From: Haemonchus contortus
Taxonomy: Eukaryota > Nematoda > Chromadorea > Rhabditida > Trichostrongylidae
DNA length: 64,000 nucleotides
NCBI GenBank assembly: GCA_000469685.2
Contig: LS997563.1
Location: 14,158,440 to 14,222,439, forward strand
Direction: 5' to 3'
Part shown: piece after piece, positions 10,061-20,900 of the stretch
How positions within the stretch are numbered: the first letter of the stretch is position 1
How the letters are laid out: every line of letters begins with the position of its first letter
Made by a program: the position numbers and the translations under genes
Notes under the pieces: generated by a model
What the model was told of the DNA's origin: nothing
Seen by the model: only the letters and a program-made list of their open reading frames with translations
Database searches by the model: none

Positions 10061-12025
10061 CAAGGAAGGTCTTTCAGGGCGTGGGACGCTTTTTGAAAAT
10101 GGTTTTTTGCATGGTATAGGGGCATGAGCACTGAGTATAAAACTATGGTTCATTTCCGCTAAATGGCCTTCTGAATGCCAAAAAACGACTGAAAACTATT
10201 TTGTCAGAAATCGCCGTTTTAACCCACTCAGCGTCGTTTGTTTCATTCATGGCGCCGACTGTCCGTACAGTAGAAGGCGCCAGTTGACTGCGCATCAAAA
10301 ATAACGTGAAAGGTAGCCAAAAAAGGGGGTCACATGTTGAAAAGTGCGGGGAATTTTCATATAGCCTCTCCACGGTTAAGCTGCCAGCAGCGTCGGATGG
10401 TGTGGTGGATAGCGATGTGGACTTCGAGGAAGGACGACTGGGATGGGTTGATGGTTCGGAAACTCCGGGCCTTGCCCTTTTTGCATTTTATGCTGCCACC
10501 TCCAGATTGGCTCCATATTGCACCAGGGCCAAAGCAAGTACCTGACTGGTCATGGACGTGCCCAGGACCACCCAGGCACACCTCCACAAACCGTCAGAAT
10601 TTGTTGTGTGGAGCGCTATCAGTGGAGGGGCTACCAGGCTTCACACTCCCAGGAGTATAAAGGTGCCTCTTAAATTCACACTTAATAAGTGTTGTAATGG
10701 GGGGGGGGGTCCGAACCCTATAATATGGTTCCTATTTGATGGAAGTTGTCCTCGACCTCGTTCGTCAATGCAAAGACAACAGGTTTCCGATTCCCACCTT
10801 CCTCTGTGAAGTCCACTGCGCACTCCTGAGGGAGAACCAATCAGACTCTCATTCAATTCATCTTCTTGCTGAAGCATCCATGAGCAACAGGCTTGATATA
10901 TAATAAAAAGCTGTCAGCCCTGAAGAAAATCATTCTAGCGCCGGATCACTAGATGATGACTAGATGAAGGGTTTCGGCGATACCCGTTCCCAACCTACGA
11001 TCCCCTAACTTCGCGTCCGTATGAAGGGCTGGCAGGACACGAACAAGAAGGACATCGCTGAAGTCGAGGTGACTACAGAAGATGAGTGACTGATCGTGAG
11101 TAGAGAAGGAAATGGAGATGACCAACCAGAATAGTGGACAAAAACCCTTCAACGGCGCGAGATCAACGCTAGGGTAAAAACGGTGAAATCATCGGAATTA
11201 GATGAGCCTTCCATCAGTTTTGAAGGAATTCCGTCGAAATAGAACAACAATCAAACCATCACTGTCCATACCATTCAAAGAATTGTATGGACTGTGCCAT
11301 GTCCATACAATGTCCGAAGACCAGATGATGTGATATCGAGTTTTTTGACTACAACCTACGTGAGGAAGTTGAGGAAGGGGGGGGGGGGGTAGGAAAGGAG
11401 GATTCGGAGGTAGGAACGGAGGACTGGGAGTGTTGAGCCTGGAAGCTCCTTCATTGATCACTGATAGTGCGTCACACAAGAAATTCCCACGGCCTGTAGA
11501 GGTTATGTGCCTGGGTGGTCCTGGTCACGACCATGACCAGTCAGGCACTTGCTTTGGTTCTGGTGCAATATGGAGCCAATCTGGAGGTGGCAGCATAAAA
11601 TGCAAAAGCGGAAAAGCCCGGAGATTCCGAACCACCAACCCATCCTAGTCGTCGTTCCTCGCAGTCCACATCGCTATCCACCACACCATCCGACGCTGCT
11701 GGCAGCTTAACCGTGGAGAGCCTATATGAAAATTCCCCGCACTTTTCAACATGTGACCCCCTTTTTTGGCTACCTTTCACGTTATTTTCGATACGCAGTC
11801 AACCGGCGCCTTCTACTGTACGGAAAGTCGACGCCATGAATGAAACAAACGACGCTGAGTGGGTTAAAACGGCGATTTCTGACAAAATCGTTTTCAGTCG
11901 TTTTTTGGCATTCAGAAAGCCATTTAGCGGAAATGAACCATAGTTTTATACTCAGTGCTCATGCCCCTATACCATGCAAAAAACCATTTTCAAAAAGCGT
12001 CCCACGCCCTGAAAGACCTTCCTTG
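10061..12025. mobile_element. Large fold-back (inverted-repeat) element, arms of about 600 bp
   Basis: The left arm starts CAAGGAAGGTCTTTCAGGGC (10061) and is mirrored by the right arm ending at 12025. Similarity runs inward to about 10660 and 11425. The arms are about 95% identical in the outer part and more divergent inward, around a unique centre of about 760 bp that holds two G-homopolymers (near 10700 and 11378). Each arm has a 79-codon frame (10306-10545 + and 11541-11780 -) starting MKGSQKRGSHVEKCGEF. Of about 13 differences between those frames nearly all change the amino acid, so the frame is not under purifying selection and is probably not coding. No transposase or target duplication was identified. 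Confidence 0.75.
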
Positions 12026-12260
12026 TCAGTACCTTCAGTATACATCCTGAAATTATTGTATGGAATCAGATGATAATAACTTCACTTTTCACGGCATAAT
12101 ATTTATGATTAACTTGCCGTGTATAAAATACTACAAGGTCAAAATTTTTGGTGTCACCAACCTCTTTACCTACTTCACAAGGGTTAACCCAATAAAGTTC
12201 GTATTGGAACAGATGAGTCCTCACTTGGTAGACTTTCTTTTACTAAATGAGCAGGCTTAG

Positions 12261-12370
12261 AATATGCCAATTTTATAGATGAGTATCATCTTTCAGACCG
12301 TATTTCCGAATTCGAACGAAAATCTATTATTGTCTCAAGGAGATCAGCCAGCGACTTTTTACTAGATTAG
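12261..12370 (+). CDS. Possible coding exon remnant, unrecognised
   Basis: After an acceptor-like CAGGCTTAG the frame reads EYANFIDEYHLSDRISEFER, then KSIIVSRRSASDFLL, and stops at TAG. About 80 bp later a frame with SFEQSADAFREKVRKL appears in a different phase. The composition looks protein-like, but the pieces cannot be joined without stops. It is probably a decayed gene or element fragment. Confidence 0.25.
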
Positions 12371-13249
12371 CAAGAAAGTTCTATGACAAAAAAAGACATT
12401 GACGAATTCATTTCCAAAAATTTATGATTTATTCGGATATTAATAATCTATTCACCAGAGTGATTGACAGCACTCCCTTATCTTTTGAGCAATCAGCTGA
12501 TGCATTTCGTGAAAAAGTCAGGAAGCTATGATTCAAAGAAATCATGGATGGCATTCGAATGCAGATGCATATATCAAAAACTTGAAACCAGGCGAAGCAT
12601 TTTAGAAGGTCTATTATGGGTTTGTCATTATACTCGAGGGGTAATATTGAATGCCTTTTTCTAATCGTGTTAGCAAACCTTTGGGTTTATGGTGGTGAAT
12701 GATAGCTGTACCTAGTTAGGCTACGTTGAGCAACTCATAAAACTGTGTGACGATCTCTGCTTTACTCAAAAAGCTAGTATACCATAAAATAAGGCAGTTA
12801 AACACAGTTGTTGACCGTTAATCTGTCAACAGCGCTTTCAGCAAATTGGTCGCTTATAATTTCTGCCGCTACTCTTACACTTTCTTCTTGATGAGCCCAG
12901 TAAAAGATGATGGTATGATCTGGCGTCGTCCAATCATTGGCGATAAAGTTGCAGAACCCACCTTTGTTACTCATGTGTTGATTGTCCGGGAATGTCCTAG
13001 AAATTCATCACCTTCGCTGTCGTGTTCCGGTTGTTTATACAATATGATTGGCGCTCAGAAATTTTGGTCACGGAACGTTCTTATCAACCTTTTTAATTAT
13101 CGCATCTTTTCTCCTATTATAATGCCAACTTTTGTTTGGTCTTACTTTGTACGACTTTTTACTGTGTTTCATTTCGTTTCCAAAACGAATGAGTGCCAAG
13201 TGCAATTCTCTAATCAATATTTTAATTCGATATATCACAATCATATAAT

Positions 13250-14060
13250 GTTAGGTTGAGTATAAAGTTTTGATAGTCATTTTTTCCCTTCTAGATTCTT
13301 TCGTAGGGCCACTCGGAAGAATATCGCAATGGGTTATTGTAGATCGTTTCCGAACTTGTACTTTAGGAGGATGTATAAGCATGTACTTGGACGTGTTCCG
13401 CAGTTATGACTTCAACCTTCAACTGTCGACTGAAGCTGTCGGAGTGTTATCGTCTATCGTGATTTTTTGTAATGGCATAATCCATCGACGGCTATCGCAA
13501 GTATCTGTGGCGCACGGGTGCCTCGTTACGATGCGCCTTCAAAACAGCAGAGCAGTGGACTTCCTTCGAAAGAGGAATGGCTGTGTTGTTGGTATTATTC
13601 TCAGGCAGTCCCCTATTTGAATAACTTTCTGAGGTTTCTACTGTGACCGTTGATATCTTCTCTTCTCAGTTGCAGAGCCTGGCCGGCGTCATTTGAAGGA
13701 AGATTCTGCAGCAAGAAAATGTTGGTCTTCACGTCAACGCTTGACCGATGTTGCAAAATTGTCTCGGCAGAAAACTGGCTAACTTGGATGGAAGTGCTGC
13801 CTCATCTTCCTTTTTCTCCAGATCTTACTCCTACCATTTGTTTCTTGCTCTGAAGCATCATGTTCGCGATAGAAAACTTGATTAACTCACAACTGAGACG
13901 GCGCGATACGAAAACCCTTTCCAGTATTTTCGTATCGCGGCCACCGCAGTTCTTGGCTTCAGGAATCGAAAAACTGCCGCATCATTGGAGATATGTTGAG
14001 GACCACGATGGAGGCTGTACTACTAATTGAAATCCTTTTTTCAATGAAAACATCGATTAA
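13250..14060 (+). mobile_element. Mariner transposon relic
   Basis: The right half encodes the mariner transposase C-terminus in broken frames: WMEVLPHLPFSPDLTPT (the DD34D third-Asp motif SPDL), then SGIEKLPHHWRYVEDHDGG. That order and spacing fit the end of a mariner transposase. A candidate left end, TTAGGTTGAGTATAAAG, is at 13250, but no matching right inverted repeat was found. The intervening frame at 13270-13620 is open yet not recognisably transposase. The copy is dead. Confidence 0.6.
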
Positions 14061-14700
14061 AATTTTTACTAAATATACGTAATTTCGATATGCTTCAGTT
14101 AGCATAAATTGAGGTAATAATCACTGTACAAGGCTTTGTTACCAATCACGCTTGGGGTATACCAAAGTTTGACTAGTTGCAACTAAGTCACCGAACTGCA
14201 AACTGAACAGGACTTACAACAAAGACTGCTCGGCCGGCGATGCCCAATTGATAGGGCTTGATGACATTTACAATGTTTTTCATGATAAAACTTTGCACAG
14301 CTAACTTGGATGTAAGGCAAGCGCTCATCAGTTCGGAAAAGAGTAGAGGGTTCTTCTCGTACCACTACTATTATCGTGCACCTAACACGAAACTCACAAT
14401 CAGCGTGGCTTTTTCTTTGTGCTTGTCAAGAACTCACAAACACCATAATTTTTCTTCTGTGCTTGCGAAGCGGTGCAATCAAGCTGCTCCTCCATTGACT
14501 AAGCAAATGCCCTTCTACACGAATGCGTGACTATCTTTCAGTAACCACAATATGGCAAGCACTACATGTCAAACATTGAGACGGGATAAATTACAGCCCT
14601 ATGGGCACAATCTCTACGAGTCGACCAGGAAGGTTTCCGGATATATAGACGATTTCTAACCACCTGATGCTTCATCTTATCTCATGGTATGTAAAAAAAG
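14061..14700. other. Intervening DNA without recognised feature
   Basis: Only short unassigned frames (for example 14258-14530 + and 14183-14365 -). There are no transposon termini or tRNA-like boxes. Confidence 0.4.
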
Positions 14701-14704
14701 GACG

Positions 14705-14990
14705 TCATCGCTTATATTCGCTCTTCTCAGGCATTGCTGTATGGCTGCGCCAATTAAATCTATAGCCGAAGAAACAAACTTCTTCAGTTATGCATGGAGA
14801 AGGGCTTAGTCTGCCATGCCTGCTGTGCTTACGCTTTGTGTATCCATTACGATTGGCTATATCATGCACAGATCTTCTGAACTCTCCAGGCTCATTGTTA
14901 CCAATTCCCATCTGCTCAGCCGTACTGTACATGTAGCATAATACTGCGCGTTTGACATCTGTCGATGTAGTGACATTCGTGAATGATATA
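14705..14990 (-). CDS. Unrecognised coding-like frame
   Basis: A minus-strand frame of about 95 codons, open from about 14990, reads NISFTNVTTSTDVKRAVLC, then EQMGIGNNEPGEFRRSVHD and NGYTKRKHSRHGRL, and stops at 14705. Composition is protein-like with a basic patch (TKRKHSRHGR). There is no convincing start codon or splice border, so it could be an exon or an old element. No family assigned. Confidence 0.25.
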
Positions 14991-15074
14991 TTTCAAAGCC
15001 TCCTTAACTATTAAGTGGACTGCTTCTCATTTGCTAGGCAGGCGGATTTCACACGCAAAGAAGTTTCGGACCTA

Positions 15075-15464
15075 CTAGGCGATCCTCACCTTGACATCAG
15101 CCATCAAGTCATCCATTCCGTCGTAAGGCCTCTTTGTTAGCCAATCTTTCAACGAACGGATGACGTGATGATTTGGGAGTTTCTGTGGGTCAATATGGAG
15201 ATTTAGGAGCAAATCCCAGTCTTCAGTTGGCCTTGGCTGACAATTCCATCCCCAAATGGTTCGTTGAGATCGCGTAATGAGTGTGCCACCTTCCATCATT
15301 TCTCGAAGTAATAGAGCATAATGTGGCGAGTAAGAAAGTGACTTACTAGACATATTTCTATTAAGGAGAGCAAGTAGATTATTTCTATAAAACGACTTCG
15401 ATATTGAATTTGCATGGAGAGAAAAGAAGCCGCTAAAAAATCCGCAATAGTTATGCATCAACCT
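15075..15464 (-). mobile_element. Mariner-derived element, internally deleted, 5' end at 15464
   Basis: The terminus GGTTGATGCATAACTATTGC (minus strand from 15464) matches the ends of the mariner copies at 50402 and 53334-54557. Reading inward, one continuous frame (open from 15539 to 15075) contains DHHV-like HHVIRSLKDWLTKRPYDG and MDDLMADVKV, which correspond to the region after the SPDL motif of mariner transposases. It lies close to the 5' terminus, so most of the transposase is missing. No 3' terminus was found. It may be a MITE-like derivative or a truncated copy. Confidence 0.5.
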
Positions 15465-15539
15465 GTTATACCACTTCACACTGCACGTTCCTCTGAGAAC
15501 CCTTATTGACGAAGGGCAACCAATATTCTTGCGGAACAT

Positions 15540-17945
15540 CTCGAGTTAGCGTGATGTAGTGCGAGCTGATTGTGAAGAAAGTTTGACAGTTCATCTATTT
15601 CGGATCGAATTGAAGTTATAAGGAAACAATCGTCAAGGCAACTACAGAAAAGCAGTCAAGCTTGATAGAGCGGAGCAATCATTTATAATCGTAAAGCAGA
15701 CAGCAAAAATCGGTCCTAGCTCCTGTCCTATCCAAAGCCCTCTTGACCGTGAAAAATGTTATCCGAACCACTCAAATCTATTGCAGTTGAAGTACATACA
15801 TATATTTTGGTAAGGGTCATCATTTGTGCTCCGTACGATCCAAAGTTCGCCACACTTCTTGCGAGCTCGTCAAGTATTTCTGGAGATGCAAGACTTCGGG
15901 GTTACGAATGTTGTTGTAGAGCAGTCACGTCAAATGACTTTGCAAGCCGGTTGCGTTGAAAACTTCAACTACGTAGGGGATACAGGAATAGTCCCAGAGT
16001 AGTTCACTTAAAAAACTATCAGAAATCATTAACAATGCTAGCGGTGTCTATCAACATAGCCGGCTATGAAACTTCATTTTCAAGAACTTTACAGAAGTGA
16101 CTGTATCTTTTCCGTAGACAGCTCGTGGGCTTCAAGAAAGCTATAGAACATTGAGCGCTTGAGGTTTATAAAGCTTGAATTTCCTGGCATATCTTTCTTC
16201 AGCTCTTCCTAATATTTCAATTTGTCCCCCAACGTGATCAACTTCTGCGTCTCCATTTGAAGGCCGAAGGCCTTTCAAGTTGCAGTGGAATGTTATGTCT
16301 GCCAGATGGTGTTCTGTGGTTTCTCTGGGTACCGAAGTTTTACCTGGGATTCGTTGCTCATTTATTATTATCCTCGGGTCAAGGTGGAGCGTTCATGAGA
16401 CTAATCCCTTGAAATTCAGGAAATGAATTAACAAGGAGAAAAAAGTATGAGTCTAATAAACTATAAATAAGATGACGTGATTGAATGTAGGACGGTGTGA
16501 AGCCCCCTCGTGATAGGTTCTTATTAATGCGAGACTTTTGTCTTCATCTGAGCTATTCGTTCATTGATGGGAGATAGTTGCTGGCGAAGAAGTCAGTGCT
16601 TGAAAAATTTAAACATTTTGATTTGCTTCTCCAACCGGCATCGGTGAAACTTGAGAGGAGAGCTCGATTCGAAGTACACTAGAGCACTTGTAAACATCAG
16701 TGCCAGAGAGCTCCACGAATTTTACGGCAGTAGTGTTATCCAAGCGCATACCCCAAAGACTGAGTGCAGCACGCAGGCTTCCTAAATTTCAACTCAGTTT
16801 TTAAACAAAACCATGAGGCATGACACTCGAAATCTCCATTTTTTTGGTCTAAGGTCGACTATCTAAACGGTTTCGATGGCTATACATTGACTTCTACAAA
16901 CGTGTCGAAGTCCTGAAAACATGGCTTGGTGAGGATTGGTCGGATTTCCGCACCAGTTGCCGAAGGGATTAATGCTTAGCGCATGTGTGAGCGAAAGAAT
17001 ATGGTGACCGAAGTAACGTCTTGAAAACGGGAGGTTTCCATAGCTGGAATGGCCACAAACTTTTGATTAATGCCCTTACTGTGGCCCAATGTATGACTGC
17101 CTTGAGGTGTCTTCTTATCGTTTGCTACCACCACTAACCAATAAGTTCTTGTTTCCTCCAAAAGTAGTACTTTAGCACTGGTAGTAACACTATTGTATTA
17201 CTATAGTAATCCAAAGCTGCCAAATGTTGTTCCTCATGAAAACAATACAAGGAATAAGACAGGATACTATTTAGTTACAAGCTCGCGTAACCAGAATTAG
17301 ACTTTATTTCCTCTAGTTTGGTCCTACGAACGGATGCCATTAAAATTCGTCTTGGAGATTAGGTTGATCCACTCGATGCGAATGTCTGACCCATTAAGCT
17401 CGAAAGCTCTCGATACCAGCTCTCGATATTAAAGCAACTTCGATAATAAAATTCGCTTCATGATAAACATATTCTTGTGCCGTTCTTGTGGGAGGTGTAA
17501 GGTGGAACGATTCATTAATTCAACGTTCCCTAACGATTCACTTCTGAGAGTCGCCTGTGACGAAACGGTTTTTAATATCCGCTCGAGCGAAGGAACCCTG
17601 TCTCCGGAGAAAACGATAGCGTCGAAACGTTAGGCCTTTGAGTTGATAAGTTGTTCCATCTAACAAACTCGCACTGAACAAGGATATTTCAATCATAAAC
17701 AACTATGCTGAGGTTAAAGCAAGAAAGAGGTTGGAAAATTTTCGCTTTCTCCTTCAAAAGCGCTGTCACAACTTTCTTGATTTCAAAAGTGTGTCATTGA
17801 AATGCAGCGCCATACTTGAACATCATCACCTAGAGACACATCCAAGCAACTGTCTTCGAGATACCATTCTGCGAGTAGAAGCACTAATACTCGAGTAGAA
17901 CATGAAAGAAACAGGAAACACTAAACTGTAGCATTTGAGCTTGTA
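15540..17945. other. Intervening DNA, no recognised gene
   Basis: About 2.4 kb with no long frame. A minus-strand frame at 17161-16976 contains TYWLVVVANDKKTPQG, which resembles the end of a cadherin repeat, but the continuation does not. A phrase near 17580-17640 (GTCTCCGGAGAAAACGATAG, then CGTCGAAACGTTAGGCC) is the sort of text found near retroelement ends, though I cannot assign it. Part of this stretch may be 3' flank of the vWA-type gene ending at 17946. Confidence 0.35.
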
Positions 17946-20900
17946 TCATCGTGAAAGCACAGCATCAACAACGTTTTCAACATTTTTTTTGGTAAACTCA
18001 AAGGGGACTTTGAGTGCGCGATCTTGGTCTCCAATGATTCCACTCAAGTCGGTTTCTGAAATAAAATTAGAATAATTATTCAGACGGAGCTAATTCCGGA
18101 AAGCAGATTGAAAGTATACTTGCCGTTGAAGCCTATACCAACGATTGTCCGATCAGAAGCCAAATCTGGGTTCAGTACAGCACACCCACTCGTGTCGTGC
18201 CTAGAAATCGAATTGAAAAATCGATACCTTGCACACTACTAATGGTGCCATGCCGTAGTTGATATGAGTATTGGAAGTAGTATAATACAAGAAAACTCAC
18301 TGAGCCGAAATGAAGATCAGGCAGTTGCACTTCACTCCCTTGTATTTGGAGTATCCATTGATAAGGTTGATGGCACTGAATTGATGGTTTATCGATTGAA
18401 AAACTTGCTTCTTCCGTATATTGATTTCATAGCCATTAAAAGAATGTAAGATGCGAAAGAGGGTATTTACTAAGTTGCTTAAGAAAAAGAATGGAATTGC
18501 CATGATCTACAGTCTGCTGATGAACAGGAAACGCTTGTGAGCTGTTGGAAAATTATCTAGTTGAACACCGTTTTCGAGATTGTCCTTTAGTTAGCTGCTT
18601 TCTCTGTTCCATCTTTCACCAGCATGATACATGCAGTATACCTATTAACCTTCATCTGGTTTCTCTACCTTATGTGACCCATTTGAGCCCCTGACGAAAC
18701 TTCCCTGATACTCGGTCACACAAAACGGGAAGGTCTGTGGTGTGTTTATAAAAGATGATCGGAAATAAAAGTTCGCCCAGGGTAACGCCACTGTGGATTT
18801 TATGTATGGCAGAGAACTGGCTCCCAACCCGTAGTTAAGCCGTGCATCCGGAAGGGAAGGATTGAATGCAACGAACAATAAGAGGGCGAACACGAGCCGA
18901 TTCCAGCTTTTGAATCAATTTTTGGTGTGATACCCCATCAAAGACCTTCGCGAAGTCAAAATAAATGACATGAATTCGCTCTCTGGTGTCAGGGGTTCTG
19001 GACCAATCATTGAGAGAACAGAGGAGGGCAGTTTCTATTGAAATCAGCCCTAAAGCCATGTTGGCAAGAAGTAATAATGTTATTTGTTCGAGGCATCCCG
19101 TAAGGCGACCTTTGCCATTCTCTCGGAAAGCTTGAGAAGACTGAAGTTATACTTAATGACTGCAGGATTAAAGGTTGGAGGGAGATGATAATTCATTGTT
19201 TCGAGAAGAGCCAGCAACGATTCCTTCGATTTTGTCGGTGTAATCCAATGAACTCTCTTTGTCTAAGGTACACGAAGCACATCACTCTATCCCTTTGGAG
19301 CCTCCGTGAAGAAGTCTGACCATCTGGTTAGCGGCCGTCCATTCATTCGGTTGGCGTCCCCAGGGATCCAGTTGGTAACCGCCCGAGTCAATCAGTCATC
19401 ACAAAATCGCATAGAAGAGATAGCCGCAAATCCGAAAGCTCTTTGCCTTCTTCAATGTCCCCGTGATGTTTGTAAAACTTCCACACGCCGCTCGTTCCTT
19501 TCTGCTTTCTCTTGTTGGCTCTAATGTTAACTTCTCGACCTGAATACGCGCAGCTAGAGCAAGAATTTTTGGCATCTGTTGATCGTAAAGGGGGCATCAG
19601 CACTGGGCCAATTTCCCCTCGATTCTGTTGAGTTCAATCGCAACCCGATCCTTCCTCAAAGGCACAGTCCACGATATAAAATGGTGTCTGAGTTCTCCCT
19701 TTAAGAATACCCCGTTGCCCCCAACGGTAACAGAAAAGACGCTGTAAGGTCCAAACACTCAACAGCTGAGGCAGTGTGGGAGCCCCGTTACCGGATCACC
19801 CGGATGCCCCCCGCTCCTCCACCGATCTCACTTCAGACGACAGGGTGCCAGCGCCTTTTTGTGCTCTGCGTCTCTGACACCGTACTGCAGAGTGCATAGA
19901 GACTGCGCTAGGGAACTAGATCCGGGGGTGGGGGTATCTCGTGCTGAAAGCTGCACTCTGGCGCGGTCTCTATGCACTCTGCCGTCTGGTGTCAGAGGCG
20001 AAGAGCAGAGCGTCAACTCACCCAAACACACTTTCACGCCATTTTTTTGCCTGAAATTCGTCGAACATCCCATGTACGCCGTCTTCGACTCTTTGTTCGT
20101 TATTTTCGCGCTATTCTAGACTGTACGACCTCCCTCTAATGTCTTCGATCCTTTTGTTCTAGTACTAATAATAACATAGACATTTCTCAAGTAACTCTAC
20201 TGAGGAATTGGAATGTATGGCGAAGCGAAGAAGTCGTAGCGATCGCAAAAAAACTCGCGGAATAAACTATGCACTCTGCCGTCGGTGTCAAGAAGCAGGG
20301 CACAAGAGGGCGCCAAGGGCGCTGGCATCTCCCCTCCCCTTCCCAACTACATTTTCTCCGTGTCCAGCGTTCAAGAATCCCTAGCCCCCTCGCCTTCCTT
20401 AAGGTTCATCAGGAAAAGTCCTGGTGAAAGCAGAAGTTTTGCACCGACAAGGCGCAAACCATAATCTCCAATAACCGTGACCCTGTTCCGCGCTCCAATC
20501 TGCAAGTGCAAGCTACCCATCGACCTATCTAGTTGTTTTTCTCTACTTGTCTATTGATTCCTCCTTGGTAACGCTCTCATAATTCCGTTCAGAAATAGTT
20601 CCTTAAACGTAAAACAGGTTAGCATCTAAAAACGGATAAAGAAATGTATGCCTTATCTCAAATGTGTCGGCTGAAATTAGAGACACCATAAGACGATTTT
20701 GATAGCAAAACTTCTTTTTTTTTTCTTCAACTTTTTTGCGATTATGTGGCCATTTCAGGTGGAAGCACATTACTTCCTTTCTCTCGACTACACGAATTTC
20801 ACCGACTAGCAAGTTCACAGTAGTCTGATTGTTCAGGAAGTATAAAGGCTATTCCAGTGGTTTCCCAAGGGTAAAGGTGACCACTTTGTCATCATTGTCC

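Noticed and set aside
10306..11780. Conserved 79-codon frames in the fold-back arms as a real gene
   Set aside because: Differences between arms are nearly all amino-acid-changing, so conservation reflects recent duplication, not selection.
16976..17161. Cadherin-like phrase TYWLVVVANDKKTPQ
   Set aside because: Only about 15 residues resemble a cadherin repeat; the continuation and neighbours do not, and splice sites are poor.
17580..17640. Hammerhead ribozyme of a Penelope element
   Set aside because: The conserved CUGANGA and GAAA core elements are not present in the required order.
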